This document shows, piece by piece, positions 56,096 through 63,584 of a stretch of 64,000 nucleotides of DNA (within the stretch, counting starts at the first letter, position 1; every line of letters begins with the position of its first letter). Under the pieces are notes generated by a model, which worked only from the letters and a program-made list of their open reading frames with translations, searched no databases and was not told the DNA's origin. The translations under genes were made by a program, and so were the position numbers. This DNA is from Prevotella sp. 10(H) (GTDB taxonomy: Bacteria; Bacteroidota; Bacteroidia; Bacteroidales; Dysgonomonadaceae), in assembly GCF_000711235.1 (NCBI RefSeq), contig NZ_JOMI01000003.1, positions 1 to 64,000 on the forward strand, in the 5' to 3' direction.

Positions 56096-57028
56096 TTAGA
56101 ATATCTTTTTGTATACATGGCAATACGGCGAAGTGCCTTTATGCTCATAATACTGCTGATGATAATCTTCGGCTTTCCAGAATGTAGATAGTTGTTTCAG
56201 CATAGTAGCCACTTTATAACCTTTATTTTCTAAAGTTTTAATATATTTCTCAGCTATTTCTTTTTCATTCTCATCTGCATAAAATATACAGGAAAGATAT
56301 TGCGGGCCGATATCGGGGCCTTGTCCGTTGGTTTGGGTAAAATCATGAGTTTCGAAGAAGAGCTTAACCAAATCTTCATAAGAAGTTTTTGAAATATCGT
56401 ACTCGACCTCCGTAGTCTCAAGATGCCCTGTATTCTTCTGGCAGACCTGTTCGTAACTCGGATTATCTACATGTCCTCCCATAAAGCCCACGGACGTATG
56501 AGCAACACCCTTAGCTTTCATAAAGTAATATTCTGTGCCCCAGAAACATCCGGATGCAAAATAAGCTTTCTTAATCATTTTATTCTGTTCTGGTATAAAT
56601 TTTAATGAAATTGAGTTTACGCAATGTCGTGTCTCTTTATCTGTAAATCCTTCGTTCAGAAATACATGTCCCAAATGTGCCCCACAATTATTGCAAATAA
56701 TTTCGGTACGCATACCGTCAGCATCAGGTACACGCGTTACAGCACCTTTTATCTCGTCGTCGAAAGACGGCCACCCACAGTGCGAATCAAATTTGTCTGA
56801 TGAATTATATAAAGGTGCATTACACCTTCGGCATACATATACTCCCTCGCGTTTGTTGTTTAGATACTCGCCGGTGTATGGCGCTTCAGTTCCTTTATGC
56901 AATATAACTCTTTCTTCTTCGGATGTAAGTTTATTGTAATCCATATTTTCGCTATTTATTTTGTTTTGACTATGCACACAAGATATTCCCATTAGAGCTA
57001 TGCACAATAAGTATATCCATCTTTTCAT
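56096..57028 (-). CDS. msrBA: MsrB-MsrA fusion methionine sulfoxide reductase, lipoprotein
   Basis: The 310-residue protein has a lipoprotein signal (MGISC, Cys17). MsrB follows at about residues 33-145, with zinc cysteines C66, C69, C112 and C115 and catalytic C136 in RHCVNSISL. MsrA runs from about 152, with catalytic C161 in GCFWG. It reduces both R and S methionine sulfoxide in envelope proteins. Domain order B-then-A is the reverse of some pathogens' A-then-B fusions. It starts 2 bp after the HEQIH gene on the same strand. Confidence 0.95.
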   Translation of the reverse strand: MKRWIYLLCIALMGISCVHSQNKINSENMDYNKLTSEEERVILHKGTEAPYTGEYLNNKREGVYVCRRCNAPLYNSSDKFDSHCGWPSFDDEIKGAVTRVPDADGMRTEIICNNCGAHLGHVFLNEGFTDKETRHCVNSISLKFIPEQNKMIKKAYFASGCFWGTEYYFMKAKGVAHTSVGFMGGHVDNPSYEQVCQKNTGHLETTEVEYDISKTSYEDLVKLFFETHDFTQTNGQGPDIGPQYLSCIFYADENEKEIAEKYIKTLENKGYKVATMLKQLSTFWKAEDYHQQYYEHKGTSPYCHVYKKIF

Positions 57029-57030
57029 TT

Positions 57031-57369
57031 TTATCCTTTCTTTCTATAATAATTTCTAAATGCAAATAGTTTTCTTTTTTTCAGATATGACAAGTCATAC
57101 ATGCAGGCATATGCCTCTCTTTCGAATGAAATATTCTGATATGCTTTCATCCTGTCTCTATATTGTATAAGTCGGACGAGCCATTCGATTATATAAAACA
57201 GATAAAATACAACAAACAGCATCTCCATCATCTGCTGTGTATGTATCTGTTCGTGATTCTGTTCCACTCTTGTCAAAGAACCGTAATCTTTACGTACAAT
57301 AATCAGGCCGAACAAGTTAATGGCTCCGAAATCCTTTGGCGGAAAATGTTTGCTGTATATAAATCTCAT
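57031..57369 (-). CDS. Small membrane-associated protein with HEQIH motif
   Basis: The 112-residue protein has an NHEQIHTQQM segment near residue 38, matching the HExxH zinc-protease pattern. One membrane segment follows (MLFVVFYLFYIIEWLVRLI), then a Glu-containing FEREAYACMYD that could give the third ligand. It may be a minimal zinc metalloprotease or a catalytically modified relative; I cannot name the family. It is 2 bp upstream of the msrBA gene and cotranscribed. Confidence 0.7.
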   Translation of the reverse strand: MRFIYSKHFPPKDFGAINLFGLIIVRKDYGSLTRVEQNHEQIHTQQMMEMLFVVFYLFYIIEWLVRLIQYRDRMKAYQNISFEREAYACMYDLSYLKKRKLFAFRNYYRKKG

Positions 57370-57485
57370 TTCAATCAGTTAAGCAAAAATATCTTTGAAA
57401 GTGAATGTTCACAAGTTTTTCGAGGCAAATTTTGTTAAAGGGTATATTTTAAATAACTTCGAATCTCCTTAAAAAACAAATCAAC

Positions 57486-58745
57486 ATGGAATTAGTTTAT
57501 GCTTTTGCAATCCTTATCATAGCAGTGATCGTAATCATATTATTGCAGCGGGGGAATAAGCAACGTGAGCAGGATTTAAAAAATGAAATCAGCCGTTTGC
57601 AATCAGAAAAAGATATTCTGCTGAAGGAACAGATAAGCCATATACATGAAATAGCGGCCAGTAAAGCGCTCTTACAATCCAAAGAGGAGCAGATGCGTAC
57701 TCAGCAGGATGAATTGCTTAATGCCCGTACACAGCTTAATAAAGACTTCCAGATACTGGCAAATCAGATATTGGAGGAAAAAACACTTCGTTTCACAGAT
57801 GTGAACAGGTCAAATATGGAAGCTATTCTGAAACCGTTGAATGAAAAATTGGTTGAATTCAAAGTAAAAGTCGAAGAAACGTACGATAAGGAATCGAAGC
57901 AACGCTTTTCATTAGAAGAACGTATCCGTGAACTGGTGGCATTGAATAATCAGATAAGTGAAGATGCCAACAATCTTACCAAGGCACTCAAAGGCAATAA
58001 TAAGGTACAGGGAAATTGGGGTGAAATGATCCTTGAATCTATCCTTGAACGGTCGGGCCTGAAAAAAGGGGAAGAGTATTTCACTCAGGAATTTATTGTA
58101 GATGAGAATGGCAGACGTGTGAGAAATGATCAGGATAAGTATATGCAGCCCGATATAGTGGTGGTATATCCCGGTGGCAGAAAGATTATTATCGATTCTA
58201 AGGTGTCTTTAAATGCTTATGTGCGATGTGTAGAATCAACAACCGATGATATAAAAACGATTGCGGAAAAGGAACATATTGTCTCTATCAGGCAGCACAT
58301 CGATGAATTGAGCCAGAAATGCTATCAGGATTATGTAGATTCACTTGACTTTGTAATGATGTTTATACCTAATGAACCCGCATATATACTGGCTATGCAG
58401 CTAGATTCTTCTATCTGGGACTATGCATACAGGAAGCGGATATTGCTGATAAGTCCTACAAACCTTGTTGCTTCATTGAAGGTAGTTGCCGACTTGTGGA
58501 AACGTGAATATCAAAGCCGGAACGCCATAGAAATAGCTAAGCGGGGAGCCGCATTATATGATAAATTTGCGGGTTTTGTAGATACTTTGCAGGATGTGGG
58601 AAAAAATATCGAGCGTTCTCAAAGGGCTTATGACAAGGCTTTTTCTCAATTGAAAGAAGGGAATGGTAATCTTATGCGTCAGGCTGAAATGCTAAAAGAA
58701 TTGGGTATAAAGGCACAGAAAGAGCTTCCTGATAGCGAGAAGTAG
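57486..58745 (+). CDS. rmuC: DNA recombination protein RmuC
   Basis: The 419-residue protein has an N-terminal membrane segment (FAILIIAVIVIILLQ), a coiled coil of about 130 residues and the RmuC nuclease-like domain. Domain motifs are NNKVQGNWGEMILESILE, YMQPDIVVVYPGGRKIIIDSKVSLNAY, and later FVMMFIPNEPAY and LISPTNLVASLKVV. RmuC limits inverted-repeat recombination. Length is normal. Confidence 0.95.
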   Translation: MELVYAFAILIIAVIVIILLQRGNKQREQDLKNEISRLQSEKDILLKEQISHIHEIAASKALLQSKEEQMRTQQDELLNARTQLNKDFQILANQILEEKTLRFTDVNRSNMEAILKPLNEKLVEFKVKVEETYDKESKQRFSLEERIRELVALNNQISEDANNLTKALKGNNKVQGNWGEMILESILERSGLKKGEEYFTQEFIVDENGRRVRNDQDKYMQPDIVVVYPGGRKIIIDSKVSLNAYVRCVESTTDDIKTIAEKEHIVSIRQHIDELSQKCYQDYVDSLDFVMMFIPNEPAYILAMQLDSSIWDYAYRKRILLISPTNLVASLKVVADLWKREYQSRNAIEIAKRGAALYDKFAGFVDTLQDVGKNIERSQRAYDKAFSQLKEGNGNLMRQAEMLKELGIKAQKELPDSEK

Positions 58746-58820
58746 TTAAATAATGTTACAATAGAAAATAAATATTAGAAAACATGTTTTATAACATAAA
58801 ATATACTATCTTTGTACTGT

Positions 58821-58890
58821 GTTTTTCATGGTATTAGATTTAAGGTTAACAATGAAGATTGGTTGTCGTGATGACAACCTTTTTCTTTTT
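58821..58890 (+). ncRNA. Predicted small RNA 1 of the tandem array
   Basis: TATCTTTG at 58807-58814 places the start near 58821. The terminator stem GGTTGTC (58861-58867) and GACAACC (58873-58879), with a GTGAT loop, is followed by T5-C-T6, giving an RNA of about 70 nt. Upstream lies the palindrome AAAACATGTTTT (58779-58790). The family may resemble paralogous sRNAs reported in Bacteroides, but I cannot verify this. A small ORF (58828-58926) overlaps it. Confidence 0.72.
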
Positions 58891-59084
58891 TATAGCGGTT
58901 TTGCAAATAACTTTCCTTTTCATTAAATATACATTTGATAAAAAATATACTATAATCATAAGTGGTTGATTTTCATATAGGCAAATTATATTATATGTTT
59001 TATAACACTTAAACAAAGTTAAATTGATGAATTTATTTAGATAAAACATGTTTTATAACATAAAATATGCTATCTTTGTACTGT

Positions 59085-59154
59085 GTTTTTCATGGTATTA
59101 GATTTAAGGTTAACAATGAAGATTGGTTGTCGTGATGACAACCTTTTCTTTTTT
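59085..59154 (+). ncRNA. Predicted small RNA 2 of the tandem array
   Basis: Same layout as unit 1 shifted by 264 bases: -7 box TATCTTTG at 59071-59078, terminator stem at 59125-59131 and 59137-59143. The predicted RNA differs from RNA 1 only in the T/C tail. Confidence 0.72.
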
Positions 59155-59407
59155 TATAGTAACCCGAAAATATAATCTAAATAATTTCCTTTTTCAGATT
59201 CCATACTTTTATTTTATTTTTGACTAAGATATTCCAAATGTGTAGAAGCAGGCGGAGTATTATACTCTTATATTTTATTAACCAGTAATCTTATTTCCCT
59301 ATCTAAAAATAATAAATTATAACACTCTGGTTAAATAAAGTTGTAGTAATGAAGAAATATTAGATTTCTATATTTTATGACATAAATGTGCCTTATCTTT
59401 GTAATGT

Positions 59408-59477
59408 GTTTTTCATAGTATTAGATTTAAGGTTAACAATGAAGATTGGTTGTCGGGATGACAACCTTTTCTTTTTT
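59408..59477 (+). ncRNA. Predicted small RNA 3 of the tandem array
   Basis: The -7 box TATCTTTG is at 59394-59401 and the terminator stem at 59448-59454 and 59460-59466, with loop GGGAT instead of GTGAT. The RNA differs from RNA 1 at about three positions outside the tail, and the stem is unchanged. Confidence 0.7.
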
Positions 59478-59607
59478 ATATAATTTGCCATTTTACGTCT
59501 TTATTCATCTTCCACAATAACACATAGTCTTTTGTTAAAATATTCAAAAACATCTATTATCAGAGAATAAACTTATGCATTCCTGCATGATTATAACCTC
59601 ATATCTT

Positions 59608-59615
59608 TATATTTG
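59608..59615 (+). promoter_or_regulatory. Promoter -7 box of the radical SAM operon
   Basis: TATATTTG matches TAnnTTTG, with about 90 nt of leader to the ATG at 59712. The -33 element is unclear. It suggests the operon is transcribed independently of the small RNA array. Confidence 0.45.
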
Positions 59616-59711
59616 CCCTATTCATTTTGCACTAATATAAGTAAGAGAAATGCCATTGTTCTGAAAAACGATAAAAAACGGGATTAAAACTACATACATT
59701 TTATTATCACT

Positions 59712-60923
59712 ATGAAAACTAAGCGTACGAAAAGCTCTTTTGAACGTATGAGTTCGAAAAGAAAATTAGAATCTATCTTTTTGTTTGTTACCGGCCGTTG
59801 TAATGCAAAGTGCACAATGTGTTTTTACGCAGGCGATATGGACAAGAAAGAAAAAGATCTGACTTTCGAAGAAATATCCAGATTGTCTGAAACGGCAGGA
59901 GAATTCAACCGGCTATGGCTGTCCGGCGGAGAGCCAACCTTACGGGAAGACTTACCCCAGATAATCGAGATGTTTTATAAAAATAACAAGATCAAGGATG
60001 TGAATATGCCTACTAACGGTCTAAAGCCTGATCGCGTTGTTGAATGGCTGAAATATCTTAGAGAAAAATGTCCCGACCTGAATCTTACAGTCAGTGTATC
60101 TCTCGACGGCTTTGATAAAACACATGATAAGCAAAGGGGAGTTCCCGGAAATTTCTATAAGGCAATAGAAACATTAGCGAAAATAAATGACAACTTTGGC
60201 AATGATCCTCACGTCCTTAAAAATATAGCAACTGTTATCACCAAATATAATTCGGAAGAAGTCATGGACTTTATGCTGTGGCTATTCGGCCGTTTCAATG
60301 TATCGACACATACTATCGAGGCTGCCAGAGGTATGACCCGCGAAGATAATGTAAAGATACTTACTGAAAAAACTTTGCGTGAATTGCAGGACAGAATGGC
60401 TCCGATATATGCCGGATATGCCGACCGTATGGCAAAAGACGGTGGCCGCGTACAGAAGTTTATGACAAAGTTCTTTTATCTCGGACTTATCAGGACACTG
60501 TATGATGTAAGGGCAAGCAATATAGACAAACCCACTCCGTGGGGTATGGATTGTACAGCAGGGGAAACCACTCTTGTTATCGATTACGACGGACGTTTCC
60601 GTTCCTGCGAGTTGAGAGACCCGATTGGTAACGTGAAAGACTACGGATGTGATATCAGTAAGATTATGCAGGGAGATGCAATGAAGAAGGAAGTCAGCGA
60701 CATAGGATATGGCTATAACGCCAATTGCTGGTGTACGCATGGGTGCTGGATTATGTCTTCCATTGTATTCAATCCGCGTAAAATGATATCTAAAGTATAC
60801 AAAGGATATTGCGAAGTGAAAAAACTGGGTAAACCTATAGTTGTTGAAGAAAACATATTGAGTGAACTTGAAACAAAATACGAAGTTGATAAAACCAGAC
60901 TTGCAGAAATTGGGGTAGCATGA
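59712..60923 (+). CDS. Radical SAM protein with C-terminal cysteine cluster
   Basis: The 403-residue protein has the radical SAM signature C30-x3-C34-x2-C37 (GRCNAKCTMC) for the [4Fe-4S]-SAM cluster, LSGGEPTLR at 70-78 and a TIM-barrel core. Further cysteines at 281, 299, 313, 339, 341 and 345 form a SPASM-like region (GMDCTAG, RSCELR, CWCTHGC) likely to bind one or two extra clusters. Such enzymes modify peptides or small molecules. Its stop overlaps the downstream glycosyltransferase by 4 bp, so the two are translationally coupled. The substrate is unknown; no obvious precursor peptide gene is adjacent. Confidence 0.9.
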   Translation: MKTKRTKSSFERMSSKRKLESIFLFVTGRCNAKCTMCFYAGDMDKKEKDLTFEEISRLSETAGEFNRLWLSGGEPTLREDLPQIIEMFYKNNKIKDVNMPTNGLKPDRVVEWLKYLREKCPDLNLTVSVSLDGFDKTHDKQRGVPGNFYKAIETLAKINDNFGNDPHVLKNIATVITKYNSEEVMDFMLWLFGRFNVSTHTIEAARGMTREDNVKILTEKTLRELQDRMAPIYAGYADRMAKDGGRVQKFMTKFFYLGLIRTLYDVRASNIDKPTPWGMDCTAGETTLVIDYDGRFRSCELRDPIGNVKDYGCDISKIMQGDAMKKEVSDIGYGYNANCWCTHGCWIMSSIVFNPRKMISKVYKGYCEVKKLGKPIVVEENILSELETKYEVDKTRLAEIGVA

Positions 60924-62158
60924 AAATATTTTTAGTCACAAGAGGTTCTCATGGCGATATATTTCCATATCTGGCAGTTGCTACCGAACTAACCAGACGA
61001 GGGCATTATGTTACGCTCAGTTTACCTCTGATATTTGAAGAAGAAGCAAAGAAACTCAATCTGAATTATGTTTTGCAGGCTTCCGACGATATTGTCGGTG
61101 TCATTGAAGACCTTCCGGAACCTTCAAAATCATTCAACCATATTCTGAAATGGATACGCAGGGTCATAGATAACCAGTTTGAAGAATTTATACCTGTGCT
61201 CAAAGAACATGATATATTTGTTTCTGCCAACACTGAATTTGCTGCTGTCAGTATAGCCGAGTATTGCGAAAAGCCTATTATACGCACGGCATACGCCCCG
61301 CTTATTCCCGGACGGAAAATACCGCCGCCGATTGTTCCCCTATCCGATTCGAATAAAATTTTTACTCCTACATTCATGTGGAGCCTACTCAACAGGGGGA
61401 CGGATTTTATGGTAAGAAAAACACTAAATAAGAACAGAAAGTCTTTAGGCATGCCGCCGATAAAGAAATATGCACCGCATGCCGCCGGTAATGCCTATAA
61501 TTACCTTATGCACAGCAATTATCTGGGTAATACCGATCCTGACTGGAAATATCGGTGGATGATAGGGGGCTATTGCTTTAATAACTCTTTCGAGTATGAC
61601 GAGAATCTATATACGAACGTACTCGATTTTATAAAGAAGGATGATAAGCCTGTAATATTCTTCACATTGGGCAGTTGCGATGCCAAAAAAAAAGACTTTT
61701 TCTGCAAAAACCTCTTGGATATATGCAATGAAGACGGATACAAACTGATAGTCGGTTCGGGCTGGTGCAAGACAGGCTCTAATCTGGAAGATAACGAGAA
61801 TCTGTTTATTATGGATAAAGCGATTCCGCACAAGTTGATCTTTCCATATTGCGATGCTGTTATTCATCATGGGGGAAGTGGTACCACGCATAGTGTAGCC
61901 AGTGCAGCTAAGCCGCAAATGATAATACCTTTGCTGATAGATCAGGGTTATTGGGCATTACGGGTAAAAGAACTGGGTACAGGCCCGGGAAAAATAAAGA
62001 TTACAATTCCTAAGCAGCAATTAAGGAAGAAAATAAACGATCTTGTTTATAATCAGAAATATAAAGATAATGCTGCAACTCTAGCCAAAAAAGTAAACGG
62101 GGAAAACGGTATCAACAATTTGTGCAATTATATCGAATCGTTTAGCAACGCTATATAG
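60920..62158 (+). CDS. GT1/GT28-type glycosyltransferase (sterol glucosyltransferase-like)
   Basis: The 412-residue GT-B enzyme opens IFLVTRGSHGDIFPYLAVATEL, the GT28 N-terminal signature. It carries HHGGSGTTHSVASAAKPQMI near residue 316 and DQGYWALRVKELGTGPG, the donor-binding PSPG-like region of UDP-sugar transferases such as YjiC, MGT and sterol glucosyltransferases. These glycosylate lipids or small hydrophobic metabolites. It overlaps the radical SAM gene by 4 bp, implying a shared pathway, and its 3' end overlaps convergent rsmD by 8 bp. Confidence 0.88.
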   Translation: MKIFLVTRGSHGDIFPYLAVATELTRRGHYVTLSLPLIFEEEAKKLNLNYVLQASDDIVGVIEDLPEPSKSFNHILKWIRRVIDNQFEEFIPVLKEHDIFVSANTEFAAVSIAEYCEKPIIRTAYAPLIPGRKIPPPIVPLSDSNKIFTPTFMWSLLNRGTDFMVRKTLNKNRKSLGMPPIKKYAPHAAGNAYNYLMHSNYLGNTDPDWKYRWMIGGYCFNNSFEYDENLYTNVLDFIKKDDKPVIFFTLGSCDAKKKDFFCKNLLDICNEDGYKLIVGSGWCKTGSNLEDNENLFIMDKAIPHKLIFPYCDAVIHHGGSGTTHSVASAAKPQMIIPLLIDQGYWALRVKELGTGPGKIKITIPKQQLRKKINDLVYNQKYKDNAATLAKKVNGENGINNLCNYIESFSNAI

Positions 62159-62696
62159 AAGCTTTCTCAAACATGCTGAAATTGACGCTGCCATACACAC
62201 GTTTAGTTGTAAATAGCGGCAAGTCTGAGAAATCATAGTCTTTAGAATGTTCCAGAATGAGCATGCCTTCTGGTTTTATCAAATCTCGTTCAAATACCAA
62301 GCGGGGCACTTCTGTAAAATTTTTCAGATCGTAAGGCGGGTCGGCAAAAATCAGGTCGAATTGTTCTTTTGCACGTTCTAGATAGCAGAAAACATCCATT
62401 TTTAATAGCGATAATTCGGATTGTATCTTCAACTCGCTTTTTGTCTTTTCGATAAAAGATGCATGATTGAAATCCTTTTCGATACATACTACCTTTGGGC
62501 ATCCTCTTGATACCAGTTCGAAACTTATGCCTCCTGTACCTCCGAAAAGATCGAGTGCGGTAGTTTCCTCCCAGTCGATCATGTTATTCAGTACATTGAA
62601 CAGATTTTCTTTGGCAAAATCCGTAGTTGGTCTTGCTCTGAAGTTTTTAGGCGGGTTGAATCTACGTCCTTTATATTTTCCGCTGATAATTCTCAT
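62151..62696 (-). CDS. rsmD: 16S rRNA (guanine966-N2)-methyltransferase
   Basis: The 181-residue protein starts MRIISGKYKGRRFNPP and has RPTTDFAKENLFNVL, motif I ALDLFGGTGGISFEL and the catalytic DPPY (FADPPYDLK). This is the full RsmD pattern. It overlaps the upstream DUF3822 gene by 4 bp, so they are coupled. Confidence 0.95.
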   Translation of the reverse strand: MRIISGKYKGRRFNPPKNFRARPTTDFAKENLFNVLNNMIDWEETTALDLFGGTGGISFELVSRGCPKVVCIEKDFNHASFIEKTKSELKIQSELSLLKMDVFCYLERAKEQFDLIFADPPYDLKNFTEVPRLVFERDLIKPEGMLILEHSKDYDFSDLPLFTTKRVYGSVNFSMFEKASI

Positions 62697-63502
62697 AATG
62701 ACAATGCTAACAAGTCGAGAGGAGCATTTTGCGCATCTTCACTCCATAGATATATTTCACTCGGAGAGCTGACTTGTTCTATATTTTTAATATACTCCTG
62801 TAATCTGATGATAAGTAAATCATCGGCTTTTCCTGTAATGTATACAATGTCTTCCAATTGGTCGAATCCACAGATTTCCCACAATTTTAATATAAAATAT
62901 GCCTGATTGGCTGCCGGTTCGTTTTCATAAGTCAGGCTATGTACAAGCTTGTTCCCTGCAAAGCAAATAACATCCATGCTATTCTCATGGAAGTTAAGGT
63001 GCATTTTGGATTTGTTTGGATTTGCAGCACCCCTGTTTTCGAATAAATTTATAAGCAAGGTGGAATGATGAAAAAAATGAGGATCCCACAAATTACGGGA
63101 AAGGAATCCGAATATTTCATCATTTATGCTATATAAAGTAACTATATCCTGTTTTTCGATAAGGTCAGACAGAATATGGCCTTCTTGCTGTGTATGCGTC
63201 AGATTATATAATTGATCTTTTTCTTTCACCATGAAATATGGAGCGGGAACCAGGTCGTAATCGGACGAAACAATAATTACATTGGTTTGTTTAAATTCCT
63301 GAGTAAGGAAACTCAACTCGAAAATAATCCGCTGGATATTGACAGCCAGATTGTCTTTTTCAGAGAAAGACGTTTCGCGCAGACAATAGTTTCTTCCGTC
63401 TTCCGGATCGGATATGGAGAATGTAAAACCATGCGGCCTTATACGGATTGAAAGGACATATTTTTCCGAGTGTCCTAAGTCTATACTTTCTGGTAAGAAC
63501 AT
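62693..63502 (-). CDS. DUF3822 family protein
   Basis: The 269-residue protein matches DUF3822, a Bacteroidetes family with an ASKHA (actin-like ATPase) fold feel. It begins with a short sheet (YVLSIRIRPHGFTFSI) and has VIIVSSDYDLVPAPYF in the middle and DIVYITGKADDLLI near the C-terminus. It is cytoplasmic with unknown function and habitually adjoins rsmD. It is divergent from the helicase gene across an 82-bp promoter region. Confidence 0.88.
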   Translation of the reverse strand: MFLPESIDLGHSEKYVLSIRIRPHGFTFSISDPEDGRNYCLRETSFSEKDNLAVNIQRIIFELSFLTQEFKQTNVIIVSSDYDLVPAPYFMVKEKDQLYNLTHTQQEGHILSDLIEKQDIVTLYSINDEIFGFLSRNLWDPHFFHHSTLLINLFENRGAANPNKSKMHLNFHENSMDVICFAGNKLVHSLTYENEPAANQAYFILKLWEICGFDQLEDIVYITGKADDLLIIRLQEYIKNIEQVSSPSEIYLWSEDAQNAPLDLLALSL

Positions 63503-63522
63503 ATTTTCGATTTTAATAATAG

Positions 63523-63559
63523 CAAAGTTAGAAAAAGATATTTTTATCTGCTATTTTTG
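63523..63559. promoter_or_regulatory. Divergent promoter boxes between the DUF3822 and helicase genes
   Basis: The minus strand reads TAACTTTG at 63523-63530 (for DUF3822-rsmD) and the plus strand TATTTTTG at 63552-63559 (for the helicase). Both are TAnnTTTG matches; -33 elements are weak. Confidence 0.45.
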
Positions 63560-63584
63560 ACCTTCAATTCGTTTAAAGCTCATT

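Larger units (their letters stand above)
58779..59480 (+). repeat. Tandem array of three homologous roughly 110-117-bp units
   Basis: Units lie at 58779-58895, 59043-59159 and about 59371-59480, separated by 147 and roughly 211 bp of unrelated AT-rich sequence. Units 1 and 2 differ at only about three positions in 117; unit 3 is more diverged upstream but nearly identical over the transcribed part. Each has a promoter box TATCTTTG and an intrinsic terminator. Together they occupy most of the 966-bp stretch 58746-59711, which holds no conventional gene. Confidence 0.92.

Noticed and set aside
58846-59049. 67-codon ORF on the minus strand across the first small RNA unit
   Set aside because: It runs antisense through the promoter-terminator unit, has no recognisable protein features and is not preserved in the other units.
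58779-59480. Possible CRISPR array
   Set aside because: The units are about 110-117 bp with irregular 147-bp and roughly 211-bp spacers and carry promoter and terminator signals; no cas genes are present.
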